Shown: positions 1-11,439, numbered from the stretch's first letter. The stretch is DNA of 64,000 nucleotides from Gleditsia sinensis (GCA_037074535.1 CM073467.1:61864001-61928000), one strand, 5' to 3'. The notes: generated from the sequence alone by a model not told the origin. Made by a program: numbers and translations.

Positions 1-3000
1 TCTTTGTAGGTTCGGCAAGTACTGACAGTAAGAACGCTGGATTCTCTGCTACGAACAGCAGTGCTGGAAGGAGTCAGTTTTCGGAAATAGCAAGTGGGAG
101 TCTTGCGGGGTCCCTTCCGTCTCCCAATGGGCAATTTTTAGAAACACCAAACTTGAAGGTCTTCAGTTTTGTGGATTTGAAAGCAGCCGCTAAGAACTTC
201 AAATCGGATACATTGCTTGGGGAAGGTGGTTTTGGTAAAGTTTACAAAGGTTGGTTGGATGAGAAGACACTCACACCGGCTAAGGCGGGCTCCGGAATGA
301 TGGTCGCTATTAAAAAATTGAACGCAGAAAGTATGCAAGGCTTCCAAGAGTGGCAGGTACGTTGAATTTCAACTCTGCTGCTCAAATTTTCAAGAGTGGT
401 AGTCATTTTTTTGTTTCCTCCTCCTCCTCTTGTTTTTCAGACTTTAAGGTTCAAAATAAAATTCAGAAATTTAGTGATTAAAAATGGTTCTAACTTCTAT
501 TCATGATTATGCGATTTGTTGTCACAACTCTCAATTGTTGTTGATCAAATTCTTTATTGATAGAGGAACTAAATACAAATCAATAAATTAACAAAATGAT
601 GATCATTGACTTTAGTAGGAAAATGCATTCGGGTCCCACTTAAACGACCTGTCTTTCTACCATTCATTGCTTATCCACAAGTTAAGATGGATTATTAAAA
701 TACGCTGCCTAGAGTAATACCCACAATATTGAATGCTTGACTCCAGATGAATTTAGAATGGGCATTTACTTTCCACATTTAGAAAATGGTTTCAGTGTTT
801 ACCAATCTATTACAATCTTTTTTTTTTTTTTGGGTCAACTTTGAATTTAGTTCATTGAGGTATGACCACGGGCATATGTCATCACCATTTTGCGAAGTGG
901 TGAACTATTTTAAAGTTTATGTATATGTAGGAAGCGTTGATGTAACCCTCTCCAATCTTGATAGAATTTAAGTATTGCGTTGCGAACCTTTGGTGTATCT
1001 GAGTGTATTAATTTGTTTGGTTTTGTCCTCCGAGTCATTAGTGAAGCATGGTTTATGCTTTAAGATGTCCAATAGAAATTACAAATACTTTCCCTGGCAA
1101 GGCTGGAAAATTGGGATGAACTTGTTTTATTCCAAAGAGGGCATTTCATTTTCTTTACTTCGATCACCACTGGCTAGTTTACTGGAAAAGCAATGCAGAG
1201 ACAAATTATTTAGGCCATGTTGAAATTATAATCTTTGCCAATAACTGTTGTGTATCTTGTAGTGATTTCAACTATGATATTGTGTATCTGTTGCCCACCA
1301 TGTGATAAATCCTACTCCTTTTGTACTACTTTCAGAACAGGTTTCATATGTGGTGAATTTTAATATGTTGATCTCTTGATTTGATAATGCAGTCAGAAGT
1401 CAATTTTTTAGGAAGGATTGCTCACCCCAACTTGGTCAAGCTATTGGGTTACTGTTGGGACGATGAGGAGCTTCTCCTTGTGTATGAGTTCATGCCAAAG
1501 GGAAGCTTGGAGAATCATCTCTTTAGAAGTATGAACTGCAGACAGATAAATGAGGGAATCTTTTTTCTCTTGGCCATGCATTTGAGTTTAATTTGTTTAC
1601 TGTTTTTTTGTTTCTGAGCAGGAAATCCTAACATTGAACCACTTTCTTGGAAATTGCGACTTAAAATAGCTATTGGTGCAGCTCGGGGCCTGGCTTTCTT
1701 GCATACGTCAGAAAAGCAAGTGATATACAGAGATTTCAAGGCCTCGAATATACTACTTGATGTGGTTAGTTATTTTTTTGCTAGGCGGTCTCTTTATGTT
1801 GGTTTGAATCTGCTTCTTCCCTTATTGTTGAGAATATGGAGGCTAGAACAACTGTAGTATCACCTTGGGATGAGTGGCAAGTTCATATATTCAGATTCCT
1901 TTTTTTCTTTCATGAACCAAACTTAACGCTGAAATAATATGGAAACTTCCTAGTGAATGGTTAAAGTATTAACTTAAACCTACAATATTTTCACCACTGG
2001 GTTGTTTTAAGTGTTGTTAATATCAGATCTGTTGACTAGTTGAAGAATATTAATTGGTGTTGTGGACACATGGTCTTTGGAGTAACAAAGTTAATGGTTT
2101 CTCCATATCACAGATCCCACTAATATCAGATTGTTTTTTGTCTTCTACAGAATTATAATGCAAAAATTTCTGATTTTGGCTTGGCTAAATTGGGGCCTTC
2201 TGGGGGAGAATCACATGTGACTACTAGGATCATGGGCACGTATGGCTATGCTGCTCCAGAATACATTGCAACTGGTAATTATACCTACATATGATTGACA
2301 ATTCAAGCAACTTTGTGTGTCACAAATATGTCTTTTGGCCTTATCTCTGACTCATACTTCATATTGCGTAGAAGCAGTTAATAATGCTTCTGGTAATGGG
2401 AACTAATAGTCAAGAATTAGAAATTTAATGCTCCAGAAAGATTTTTCTAGTTGAGAATCATGCTCTGATTGAAGAGGCATTCTTGTCGGCTTGGGTTACA
2501 TAAGCTCACCTGTCAGTGTTGTCACACGTGGTACAGGATGTCTCGTCATATTAAAGTTGTAATTTTTAATTGTTAATTCTCTCTCGATTACAATTGGAGT
2601 CTATGAATGATGTGGTAGGCAGAGCCTGCGCAAGAAAAATTCATAACTGAACATAAGAAATAGTCTAATTTAATTATTTTGTGACTCAGCACCATCTAAC
2701 ATGGCTGCGATTGTACCATTATTAAACAGGCCATTTGTATGTCAAGAGTGATGTGTATGGCTTTGGTGTAGTGCTGCTTGAAATGCTGACAGGCCTGCGG
2801 GCACTTGATACAAAGCGACCTAGTGGGCAACAGAATCTGGTTGAATGGTTGAAGCCATATCTCTCTAGTAGAAGAAAATTGAAAACCATTATGGATGCTA
2901 GAATTGAGGGCCAATATTCACTCAAGGCAGCATTACAAGCAGCGCAGCTTACTCTGAAATGCCTACAACCTGAACCTAAACAACGTCCTTCTATGAAAGA

Positions 3001-3100
3001 TGTATTGGAGACACTAGAAGTCATTGAAGGTATCAAGGATAAAGTAAAGGAATCAAAGAATCGCCGTGCTCAATCTGCAGCTCTTGACCGTCCCCACTAG
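1..3100 (+). CDS. Receptor-like cytoplasmic kinase, subfamily VII (Cx32/PIX13-like), 5' end outside the window
   Basis: A serine/threonine protein kinase of the plant RLCK-VII (PBL) group; members act at the plasma membrane below immune and growth receptors. I place five exons: about 10-356 (the open frame reaches position 3; a tttgtag acceptor ends at 9), 1393-1528, 1622-1764, 2151-2274 and 2730-3100. All introns are GT-AG and phases agree. The sequence shows the glycine loop (GEGGFGKVYKG), the VAIKKLN lysine, the catalytic loop YRDFKASN, the DFGLAK metal site, an activation segment with TTRIMGTYGYAAPE, and a kinase C-lobe followed by a short basic tail ending in DRPH. The first visible exon is a Ser/Gly-rich linker before the kinase domain. 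The N-terminal exon that would carry an MGxC acylation signal must lie upstream. The closest relatives I recall are Cx32 and PIX13, because of the wording around LKVFSF and GSGMMVAIKKLN. All kinase residues I can check are kept, so I expect it to be functional. Confidence 0.95.
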
Positions 3101-4234
3101 CCCATTTAACATCAATCTTCACTTCATGCTCGGCAGCAAGCAGCCAAGGTATGCAGCAAATCTTGAAACTGAGGTTGAATTGTAGTATGGCCCAAAGAAT
3201 AGGGTGAATCAGCTTCTTGATAGATGTGATTTTCTTTTTTTGGTTCTTTTGTTGGGTGGAGGGGGAGTTTTTAACCAGAACCTTTTACAATTTGGACAAT
3301 TGACCATTTGTGTATAGTGAGTCCATATTTTGTATCATGATCATGGAACTTACAGTTTGATTTTTCAGATGTAATTTTGTACGATTGGAAATTGTAAAAT
3401 TTTTTGGATTGGATCAGTCTGGATTTATATTTTTCACAATTAGAACGAGACAAAGCTCCTACAAATTTGGAAGATCGTAAGCAATGTCGTTGCTGAACTT
3501 TTAGTCTATGTATCTAGAATTATGACCCAAGTTTGGATAATGTTTAAATGAATTTCTTTTAAGATCAAATATTTTCCTTACATAGATTATGCATGATTAA
3601 AGTTCATAGGCTTTAGAAATTAATATATACTTAATATACACTTTATATATAAGCAATTATTAGTAAGAACTGAATAATTTTTTTTTTTAATTTGGTGTTT
3701 TGAGATGAATATATTGATTAATCATAATATGAATATTTAGATCAAGAAAATTTTCTTTAAAACCCATGTTAAAAATGAGTAGGTTTTTAAAATCTTTTTT
3801 TGGCTATTTGTACCCTACTTAATGTATATCACTCTACACATTTTCTTACATGTATTAATTTTATCATTAAAAGTCGCTTACGTCACTCACTATTTCTTAT
3901 TATCAGTGATAAGTGTATTAAGATAAAAAAAAAAATTGTAAAATTAAATTTAAAATATCATACCTTTCTTGTTTCTCTACTTAAATTTATCGGTGAAATT
4001 TTGGCTTTGGCCCACCCTTGTAGTAAAAAAAAAAACAAATTAGATGTTTAGATAAATTTTTTATAACTACCATTAAAATAAATTTATTATAACTGTATCT
4101 TAATCTATATTGTTAAATCATTATTAACTAACCTTTTTATTTTTTGACAGAGCATTATTAACTAATCATATGATGTGATAATATGACTTCAGAATTTGTC
4201 GTTCTCATAAACAAAAGTATAAATTAATAGTAGC
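3101..4234. other. Kinase 3' UTR and AT-rich intergenic DNA
   Basis: The first few hundred bases after the kinase stop are probably 3' UTR. The rest is AT-rich with poly-A and poly-T runs. I see no gene, RNA or mobile element here. Confidence 0.6.
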
Positions 4235-4320
4235 ATATTGGGCCAAAAATTATAGTTAAAGGCCCAAAATATGGTGGGCTAAGCCCATTGAAAGTAGGGA
4301 AGGGGTTAGGCCCATGTCAT
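4235..4320 (+). promoter_or_regulatory. Cluster of site II (TGGGCY) promoter motifs, probably of the CPT gene
   Basis: Five copies of TGGGCC/TGGGCT, in either orientation, fall within about 80 bp (near 4239, 4261, 4275, 4282 and 4309). Such clusters are known just upstream of transcription starts of plant housekeeping genes and bind TCP-type factors. The sequence downstream (about 4400-4680) looks like a leader exon. The first gene on this strand is the cis-prenyltransferase at 6870, so I infer this is its promoter. The start site itself is not visible. Confidence 0.55.
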
Positions 4321-5539
4321 CCTGAAGATCAATTTCCCGCCTCAGAGTCAAAGTCTTGCCTTTATGAGAAACAGTGAAACACAAACTGCCAAAGAGTCCG
4401 CAGCCAGAAAGGCCGTAAAACCTTTGCGTTGAAGGTGTTGGATTTCGTAGTTTAGGTTTTTCAGTGCTAACAGAATGCACCCTTCTGATTTTCTTACGCA
4501 ACTTTTTTTTCGTCCGATGATTATTGGTTATTAGTTTGTTGCGCCGCCATTGCGTTTGAAGTCTTCTATTTCATGTTTGATCTCTGATGAAATCGGTAGA
4601 TTTTCATAGGGGGTTTTTTTGATTGCGTGTGATCAAATTTGAAGGTGATCTGGGTCAACGCATTTTCGGTTTGAAGGTGATTTGCTGAATCCCCACATGT
4701 TTTGGTCTTTTAGTTAAGCATAGTCGTAGATGTGTTCTGTTCTGTTTGTTTGCTATGAAAATTTACTAAAGTATCGAAATTTCCAATTCTTTTATTATTT
4801 ATGTTGTTTCTGGGAAAGTGGCAATGTAGTAACACTATTAATCGAGTGTTTAAAATACACTTGGTTGTTTGGACCTCAGTTATGATTTTGAATGAACTTT
4901 AACAAAGAAAAGCTTTGCGACATTAGATTTTGTGTTTGAGAATATATTAGAATTTTTCTTCCCTTTTCTGGCTTGGGAATTACTTCAAGCCAAGAGGGAC
5001 CCTGGCCGTTCTGTCTTTCCACACTATTTTATTGCCAGAAGGACATATTTATATGTTACTCTAGATATACTATTTTCCAACAAGATGGTGTTTTATAATT
5101 TATATATATTCCATTGGTCACCATTTGTGATTATGTAGCTTACAGAAACTCATTTTGAATTTATTTATGGATGTGGTTTCAATTATGTGGTAACTTGTTC
5201 ATGTTTGATGCTATTTTCATCTTAGTGTTTATCAATGTAGGAAAGAAACATTAGAAGCGGACCTTGTACTTGTAGTAGTAATACTAATAACTTTCATGAT
5301 AACTAAAACAAACGAAGTCCTAACAATAAAAATTCATAACGCTAATAGGGTATCTGACATGTGAGTGTGATACCTTGATTGTTCAATCCATATTAAGAAA
5401 ATAGATTCTTGTTTTTGCTAAGTAGATGAATTTATAACTTATATTATGTCCACTAAATCATTCATCTTTTTGGGTCGATTTGTAATTTGTGTTGATAACT
5501 TCTACCCCCTCCCCCAAGAGAAAAAGAAACCACTCGAAT

Positions 5540-6640
5540 GTGGGGAGGAGAGGGGAGAAATTTTAAAGGAGGGGAGGGGAGTGGAGAGGAAGGGAGAATT
5601 TCTTTGTTTGGTTTAGTTTGAGGGGAAGGGAGGGGAGGGAAGAAATAAATTTTCTTTTATTTGGTTTATAAGGGGAGTGGAAGAAAAATAAAATAAAATG
5701 ACTATTATACCCCTTTAATATTATTTTTATTAAAAATATTAGGAGTAATTTGGGTATTAAAAAAATTACTTGAGGGTATTTTCGTCTTTTTACTTGCTCA
5801 CACTTTTTTTCCCTCCAAATCTCCTCATATTCAGAGGAGAAAGAAACCATGAGAGGGGAGAGGTTTTGTCTCTTCATTTTTCCTCTCCACCAAATTATTG
5901 AATCAAAAAGGTAATTTTAAAAAAATTCTTCTCCTCCCCTCCATTTCCCTGAACCAAACACTGGGAGTGTTTGGTTCTATGGAGGTTTGGTTTAGTTTGA
6001 ACTTTGAAGGGGAGAAGGAAGAAAAAATAATTGTCCTTTATTTGGTTTGTAAGGGAAAGAAAGAAAAAATAAAATAAAATGATTATTATAATTCTTTAAT
6101 ATTAAAAAAAAAAAGAGGGGGAGGGGTAATTTGGGTATTAAAAAAATTAGTTGAGGGCATTTTTATCTTTTCATAATTTCACAATTTTTTTCTCCTCCAA
6201 ATCCCCCATTGTCGGATTGGAAGGAAATGAAGGGAGGGGAGAGATTTTGGGCTTGTTTGATTCTGTTTTTATTTTTTTGTTTTTAAAAACTGTTTTTGAA
6301 AACTGTGTTTAAAAGTTGTTTTGTAAAACAAAAGTAAAAAAAATCCGTTTGATAAACTGTTTTGAAAACATGTTGTTTTTTGTTTTGTTATTCTTCTGAA
6401 AACAAAAATAACTTTTCATTATTTTTGTTTTTCTGTTTTAAAAACAACTTTTTTTTGAAACAACAACAGAAAACAGTTATCAAACGAGTTTTTTTGTTTT
6501 GAAAACAACTGAGAATAGAAAACAATTTTTAAAAATAGAAAACAAACAGACCCTTTGTCCCTCCATTTTTCCTTCCCTCCCTTTCCAAATTATTGAAACA
6601 GACTCTTTGTCCCCTCCATTCTCCTTCAACCAAACACTAC
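5540..6640. mobile_element. Two tandem purine-rich MITE-like copies
   Basis: Two diverged copies of the same sequence lie head to tail (about 5540-5965 and 5967-6640). Shared phrases occur in the same order: TTTGGTTTAGTTTGA, an AAAATAAAATAAAATGA tract, TTTGGGTATTAAAAAAATTA, TTGAGGG, and the end CAAATTATTGAA. The junction near 5956-5976 is a palindrome (CCAAACACTGGGAGTGTTTGG split at the centre), as expected when terminal inverted repeats of adjacent copies meet. No coding capacity. Confidence 0.6.
6249..6553. mobile_element. Fold-back MITE nested inside the second purine-rich copy
   Basis: The ends GGCTTGTTTGATTCTGTTTTT and AAAATAGAAAACAAACAGACCC are imperfect inverted repeats, and the interior is a run of TGTTTTC/GAAAACA blocks that pair with each other. 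The first purine-rich copy reads straight through the equivalent position (near GGTTTTGTCTC), while here the sequence is interrupted and resumes with TTTGTCCC. So this is a later insertion, with a likely short TTTG-type target duplication. Confidence 0.6.
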
Positions 6641-6869
6641 CTAAGGGTTTGCTCTAGCTTTGCCAGGGCAAACTGGTGGAGGAACTAGCAACTTTTATGG
6701 TTCATCCTATTATTTGATTTTCTTCTTTCAGAATGCAGATCAATACTTAACCAGATATTAATGAGAACGCCTCTGGATATTCAACTTTAGTTGGTTTAAC
6801 TATTCCTAGTGCTAACTTATAATGAACGTTTCTTCTTGAACAGTTTCATGTTGGACTCTTAAAAGTTTA

Positions 6870-7976
6870 ATGCCAAACATTTTAATGGAGAAAAGTGCTG
6901 GAGATATTACAAGCCACCTGTTTGGAAGTTTATGTAGTTTTTTGAGAAGATGCATGTTTGGCGTTTTATCTGCGGGTCCTGTGCCAAATCATATTGCTTT
7001 CGTCATGGATGGGAATCGAAGGTATGCAAAGAAGAGAAACATGGCTGAAGGTGATGGCCATAAGGCTGGATTTTCAGCTCTCCTGTCCATCCTTAGGTAT
7101 TGCTATGAATTAGGTGTGAAGTATGTAACTGTATATGCATTCAGCATCGATAACTTCAAAAGGCAGCCAAAAGAGGTTGAGTCCTTGATGGACTTGATGC
7201 GAGAAAAGATTGAGGAGTTACTTCAACAAGAAAGTATTGTCAACGAATATGGTATTAGATTACATTTTATTGGCAACTTGCAACTACTGACTGAACCTGT
7301 CAGGCGTGCAGTGGAGAAGGCTATGAGAGCTACTGCCCACAACAACAAGAGAGTGTTTTTAATTTGTGTAGCCTATACTTCACGCGATGAGATTGTGCAT
7401 GCTGTTCAAGAATCCTGCGAGGATAGATGGAATGAAGTTCAAGCATCAAAGGGAACCAAAGGTTCCAACAGTGTGACTGCAAGAACTGATGAGGATCTCA
7501 AGAGAAATGGTATTGACGTGCATGCACAACATTCCTGCAATGACTATTTAAATGCAACCAAAGATTGTAGTAGTAGCGTACTCAAAGAAGTGGAAGGTGC
7601 TGGAGATAGAGATAGTCTGTTTATGCATAATCTTCAACAACGCCATGGAAATTGCAGAGAAGCTGAAATTATATGTTGCAGTGGGGTGGTTGAAAGAGTT
7701 CAAGAGAGCCCGTGTAAGCAGGATGAGCTTCCTACCATAAAACTGGTCGATGTTGAGCGGCACATGTACATGGCAGTGGCACCTGACCCAGACGTCTTGA
7801 TCCGAACTTCTGGTGAGACCCGTCTCAGCAATTTTCTTCTTTGGCAGACTAGTACCTGTCCCTTGTATTCACCAGCTGCTCTTTGGCCAGAGATAGGCCT
7901 ATGGCACTTGGTCTGGGCAGTATTGAATTTCCAGAGACACCACTCTTACTTGGAAAAGAAAAAGAAACTGTCCTAA
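6870..7976 (+). CDS. cis-Prenyltransferase (dehydrodolichyl diphosphate synthase type)
   Basis: A 368-residue single-exon enzyme of the UPPS/DHDDS family, which adds isopentenyl units in cis to farnesyl or longer diphosphates to make dolichol-type polyprenols, usually at the ER with a CPT-like partner subunit. The diphosphate-binding signature FVMDGNRRYAKK is at about residues 44-55, with the catalytic Asp in MDGNRR (46-51). YAFSIDNFKR (89-98), ICVAYTSRDEIVHAV (165-179) and the C-terminal block around DPDVLIRTSGETRLSNF (306-322) follow. A hydrophilic insert of about 100 residues (roughly 184-288) separates the last two blocks; the bacterial enzyme has only a short linker there. I used the first ATG; a second in-frame ATG at codon 6 (MEKSAGD) looks equally good. 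An intronless CDS is common in plant CPTs. An AATAAA lies at 8050. No lesions seen. Confidence 0.95.
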   Translation: MPNILMEKSAGDITSHLFGSLCSFLRRCMFGVLSAGPVPNHIAFVMDGNRRYAKKRNMAEGDGHKAGFSALLSILRYCYELGVKYVTVYAFSIDNFKRQPKEVESLMDLMREKIEELLQQESIVNEYGIRLHFIGNLQLLTEPVRRAVEKAMRATAHNNKRVFLICVAYTSRDEIVHAVQESCEDRWNEVQASKGTKGSNSVTARTDEDLKRNGIDVHAQHSCNDYLNATKDCSSSVLKEVEGAGDRDSLFMHNLQQRHGNCREAEIICCSGVVERVQESPCKQDELPTIKLVDVERHMYMAVAPDPDVLIRTSGETRLSNFLLWQTSTCPLYSPAALWPEIGLWHLVWAVLNFQRHHSYLEKKKKLS

Positions 7977-9323
7977 TTGTAACTTTAGTAGCCAAAAGTC
8001 GGAGTTTGGGTTATAAACTATTTGTTGGGCCACTGTAATACCAAAGTTCAATAAAATTAGAGTAATTGTTTGGACATTACATGCCATTCTATTTATGTGT
8101 AAGTTATTTATGTCGATTCAGAAATCCTATAGATCCCCTATAATTATACTAGACATTTGAGAGAACGATGGAGCCAGAAGAGCAATAAAATGAGTGGTTA
8201 AGTAATCTAAGATGTGGATAACATATCACGAATTTTCACAAAATTTATCATCTGAATAAAAGTTTATCTTTAAATTTTTATATTAATTAAAAATTTAAGA
8301 TTGCTTAATCTTTCTGGAGATTGCATGCAAGATCAACAGGACATAAGCAGTTCCATTTTAGCTGCTTTGCCACCATTTTGCCCAGTTCTGGTTGATGTTC
8401 AACTTGCTCACTCGGACATTGAATTAAACTCGGTCAAAGTTGGCAACATGTTTTTCGTTAACATGTGAAAATAGATGTGTCCCAGTTGATAATCCAAACC
8501 AATGTCGAAGGAAAGAATAGAAGTCGAAGGTGGTCCCCGAATGGGTTTGAATATTCATGTGTTTTGAAAGAAATCATTGAATTAAACTAATTGCTTCTTA
8601 CTAATGTTCTAAAAGATGGCTGAGTATTCATGTGTTTTGAATGAAATCTTTGGTCTTAAAAAAAAAAAAATTCCTTCTTTCTTTTTTGTTGACAAAAGGA
8701 AAGAATTGAAGTTGAAGGTGGTACCAGAATGGGGGCAACCTTGACTTGGTTATTGTCTTCCAAACGTCCAATTCGCTACCCAGCCATATTGCACACTGGC
8801 TGCTCCTTTATGAAAACCATGTTCCATAATTAAATTTCTATAAAAGCAAATATGGGCAAAAATCATAGACTATCAATTTCACTCAAACAAATATAAAACA
8901 TTTCTGATCATGGACATTTTGAATTGGCAAAAGATCAAATTCTTAATCTTTTTTTTTTAAAAAAATTCAGTAGGGGTGTTCTCGAACTTTTTAAAGACTG
9001 AATTTCTTTCCCGACCAACTTGGTAATTTTGACTCTTCCTACATTCCTTCTGGAGACAGACTGGTGAGGTCTTCATAAATAATTTTCTCCTGGGAGGGTT
9101 TACACAAATCTCAGTCTATGCTAGCTGGAGCAAGTAGCATAATAAATAGATCACATGAGAACCTTAAGAGACTCACAGCTATCGTTTTCATTGACGCCAT
9201 CACCTGCAAGTCTTTGAAATCAACCATTAGTCACCAAGAGCTTTTCATACCACAAACCAAATTTCATGTGTCCTGTTTTTATAATCTGAAATTATTACCC
9301 TCGTTTATGCTCTAATCCCAGCT
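7977..9323. other. CPT 3' UTR and intergenic sequence
   Basis: Contains the CPT 3' UTR with AATAAA at 8050. A small diverged local repeat is present: a phrase like GGAAAGAATAGAAGTCGAAGG occurs near 8510 and again near 8698, each beside the text TATTCATGTGTTTTGAA. No gene seen. Confidence 0.6.
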
Positions 9324-9871
9324 ATGGAGGAACTCTCTTCACACACCTTTGTTCTTCTTGCTTTTTTGCTTTTGGCTTTAACCACTTTTATGGCCAACTC
9401 CAGCACCCACAACCACCACCTCAAATCCCTTCACTTCTCGTTGTTTCAACAGGAAACTGTGAACAAAACAGGATATACCATAATGAAAGGGGTGGAATGA
9501 GGAGCAGGAATCACTGAAACCACACTTCCATTTGGCACCTTTCTGTGTTTGAGGACCTTTTGACTGTCACAGCCAACAGATCCTCCAAAGTGGTTGGAAA
9601 TGCAGAAGGAACATCCACCACCTCTAGCCTTGATGGGCTTCACAGCATCACAATTGGCAAGATAACCTTGCGTTTGAAACACCACAGGGGATCCATTTCC
9701 ATTGTTGGAGGCACAAATGATGTGAAGCCTACTAATCATCCAGTAGTAGGAGGCACTGGTGATTTCCTATTTGTACATGGCTATGTTACGTCTACTCCAG
9801 TTGATCTTAAGGGTCTAAAAGCTGTCTACAAGATTGAATTTCATCTTTACTGGCCTCCACATGCACCTTGA
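9324..9871 (+). pseudogene. Dirigent-family protein, inactivated by a stop codon and a frameshift
   Basis: Dirigent proteins are secreted all-beta proteins that guide the stereochemistry of phenoxy radical coupling in lignan and lignin-related metabolism. The start at 9324 opens a hydrophobic signal peptide (VLLAFLLLALTTFMA). The family text then runs to codon 58, where an in-frame TGA sits at 9498-9500. About 40 bases on, near 9540-9545, one base is missing relative to the family pattern, so the remainder (from about 9545 to the stop at 9871) lies in another frame. That second part is well preserved: FEDLLTVTANRSSKVVG, a GTS..SLDGL stretch, SISIVGGT, HPVVGGTGDFLF and a terminus ending EFHLYWPPHAP. 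A single-exon gene is normal for this family. The rest of the reading is clean, which suggests fairly recent loss. A sequencing error cannot be excluded for either lesion, but two independent ones are unlikely. Confidence 0.88.
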
Positions 9872-11040
9872 ACAATATCCCAACTCCAATGAGTTTTAAT
9901 TTATTCTTCTTCTTCTTCTATTTCTTTCCACTCGAGGTCTCATTGTCCCTTTGTGAATTTCTCCATGTTCTGTAATTTGTGTTATTTTCCTGGGTTGCTG
10001 TTTCATGCCGGGGGTTTGTCTTCGTTTGCTTGTCTTTTTGTGCCATTTTTTAGTATATGTTTTAGCGGTAAAATATAATTATTTATTCTTAGTTGAACAA
10101 TCATATATGCTTGAGAGCTGATTCTGAAATAAAGGTCGGTTAGTATCAATAGACCTTAATTTATCGAGTATATTTTTTAATAAATTATTTAAAACATTAT
10201 TTCATAAATTACATTATCGTGTTTTTAACATAATGTAAAGAGGGTTAACATATTATGTTAAATTTTATAATGTGAAGATTTATATGCTTTGCAAAGTAAG
10301 GAGAATTTGTATCATGTTAAAATTCAAAATAATAAATTCTATAGAACCTTGAAATTAAGAGAAACCCCCATGATTTCATTAAACTTAAAGAGGATACTAT
10401 GCAATTTACTTTTTCTTGTCTATTGCTCATAATTTATATTCAAAAGATTTTTTTTTACTGCAACTTTAGATTTATTTTATAATTATTTTAACCATAATTT
10501 ATAACCGTAGTCAAACTCATTAGACTTTATCACATAAAATTGATGTAACAAAATGCGCCCGTGATTGTAATGATAATAAAAATAATTTTTTAAAAAAGAG
10601 AGATTCTCGACTGAAGCAAATATTCAACCTTTTTTTCTCGGCACCGAAAAAACTTATGGAAAAGGTCCACTAAAAATATATCTGTTGCAGTAATGCTTAT
10701 TAAATTAAAAGGTTAATTCTATTACAAAATTATGAATTTGCATACAAAAGAATCATCTTTTATGTGACTTCCAAGAATCTCAAGGGCTTCCATATCTTAA
10801 AGAAGCATACATAAAACCCAAATATACAAGGAGGCGAAGATGGCACGACAGGAAACACCGTCAAAGCAGCAATTACTGGACTATGATGATTTCAATTTTT
10901 TGGCAACTTCATGTCAAGATTGAATTAGTTAAAGCGATATGAATGGAGATCCAAGGCCCCTGCAGATGAAGCCTGTTTGAAGAAGTTGGATACCTCTCAT
11001 GGAACAGTTCTAATTGCTCAAAGTGATTGATACATAAACG
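9872..11040. other. AT-rich intergenic DNA; downstream end includes the SAC 3' UTR
   Basis: Lies between the convergent dirigent and SAC loci. The right few hundred bases (minus strand, just below 11041) are the likely 3' UTR of the SAC gene. No other gene seen. Confidence 0.55.
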
Positions 11041-11171
11041 TCAACGCCGGGGCTTGTGTAGACGACGTCTGTTGCAGAATACTCGACCGTTGGCCCTCAC
11101 AAATGCTGCCATGGCCACACTAATGCTTTCCCACATTAACGAAAAGAAGATGTGCTGAAAATCATAGCGAA
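11041..11171 (-). pseudogene. SAC7: Terminal exon of the SAC gene, stranded beyond the transposon block
   Basis: Reads VRYDF after the split codon shared with exon 18 (which ends SLRQ plus G), then a hydrophobic stretch (second membrane segment), then the diagnostic tail FVRANGRVFCNRRRLHKPRR and TGA. Phase, order and family content all fit the end of the SAC6/7 proteins. The acceptor is CAACAG just outside 11171. The exon lies about 10.6 kb from exon 18, with the gypsy LTR piece and the Harbinger palindrome in between. Confidence 0.93.
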
Positions 11172-11172
11172 C

Positions 11173-11439
11173 TGTTGCAACAGTGAACACAAGATTGTTA
11201 ATTTACTGCCAATGGATTTCATACCGTATAAGTGATATAGAGTTCACTACTCTAGCATTAACTGAAGAGGTCACCAGCCTACAGCGATGATTTGCACAGT
11301 TTAGTTAAATATCTGATTCATCGGGACAAGGTAACTCTAGAGAGAGCTCTATCTCTCAAAAGATTGAGGATTCTCACAATTAGATTAATTTCAAGATTTT
11401 TGGACTATAAACTAAAAGATTAAAATGAAAATCTAATAG
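11173..11439 (-). mobile_element. Truncated gypsy LTR (3' portion) in the SAC last intron
   Basis: This stretch matches 42836 to about 43114, the 3'-terminal part of the LTR of the gypsy element annotated there. Shared phrases include ACAGTGAACACAAGATT, GTGATA.AGAGTTCACTA, GAGAGCTCTATCTCTCAAAA and GACTATAAACTAAAAGAT. Only about 270 of roughly 710 bp are present. The LTR terminus (CA on the minus strand) lies one base from the SAC terminal exon. Confidence 0.75.

Larger units (their letters stand above)
4400..6869 (+). other. Probable 5' leader of the CPT gene, with a long leader intron
   Basis: Two near-identical candidate donors follow the repeated phrase TTTGAAGGTGAT (about 4640-4680), and a candidate acceptor (cttgaacag) lies near 6842 just before the CPT start codon. 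If used, they remove an intron of about 2.2 kb that contains the MITEs annotated at 5540-6640. The rest of 4700-5530 is plain AT-rich sequence without a gene. Confidence 0.4.

Noticed and set aside
4256..4501. 81-codon minus-strand frame near the site II cluster
   Set aside because: It overlaps promoter and leader sequence of the CPT gene and shows no family signal.
5563..5877. 104-codon frame rich in Lys, Leu and Ser
   Set aside because: Lies inside the purine-rich MITE copy.
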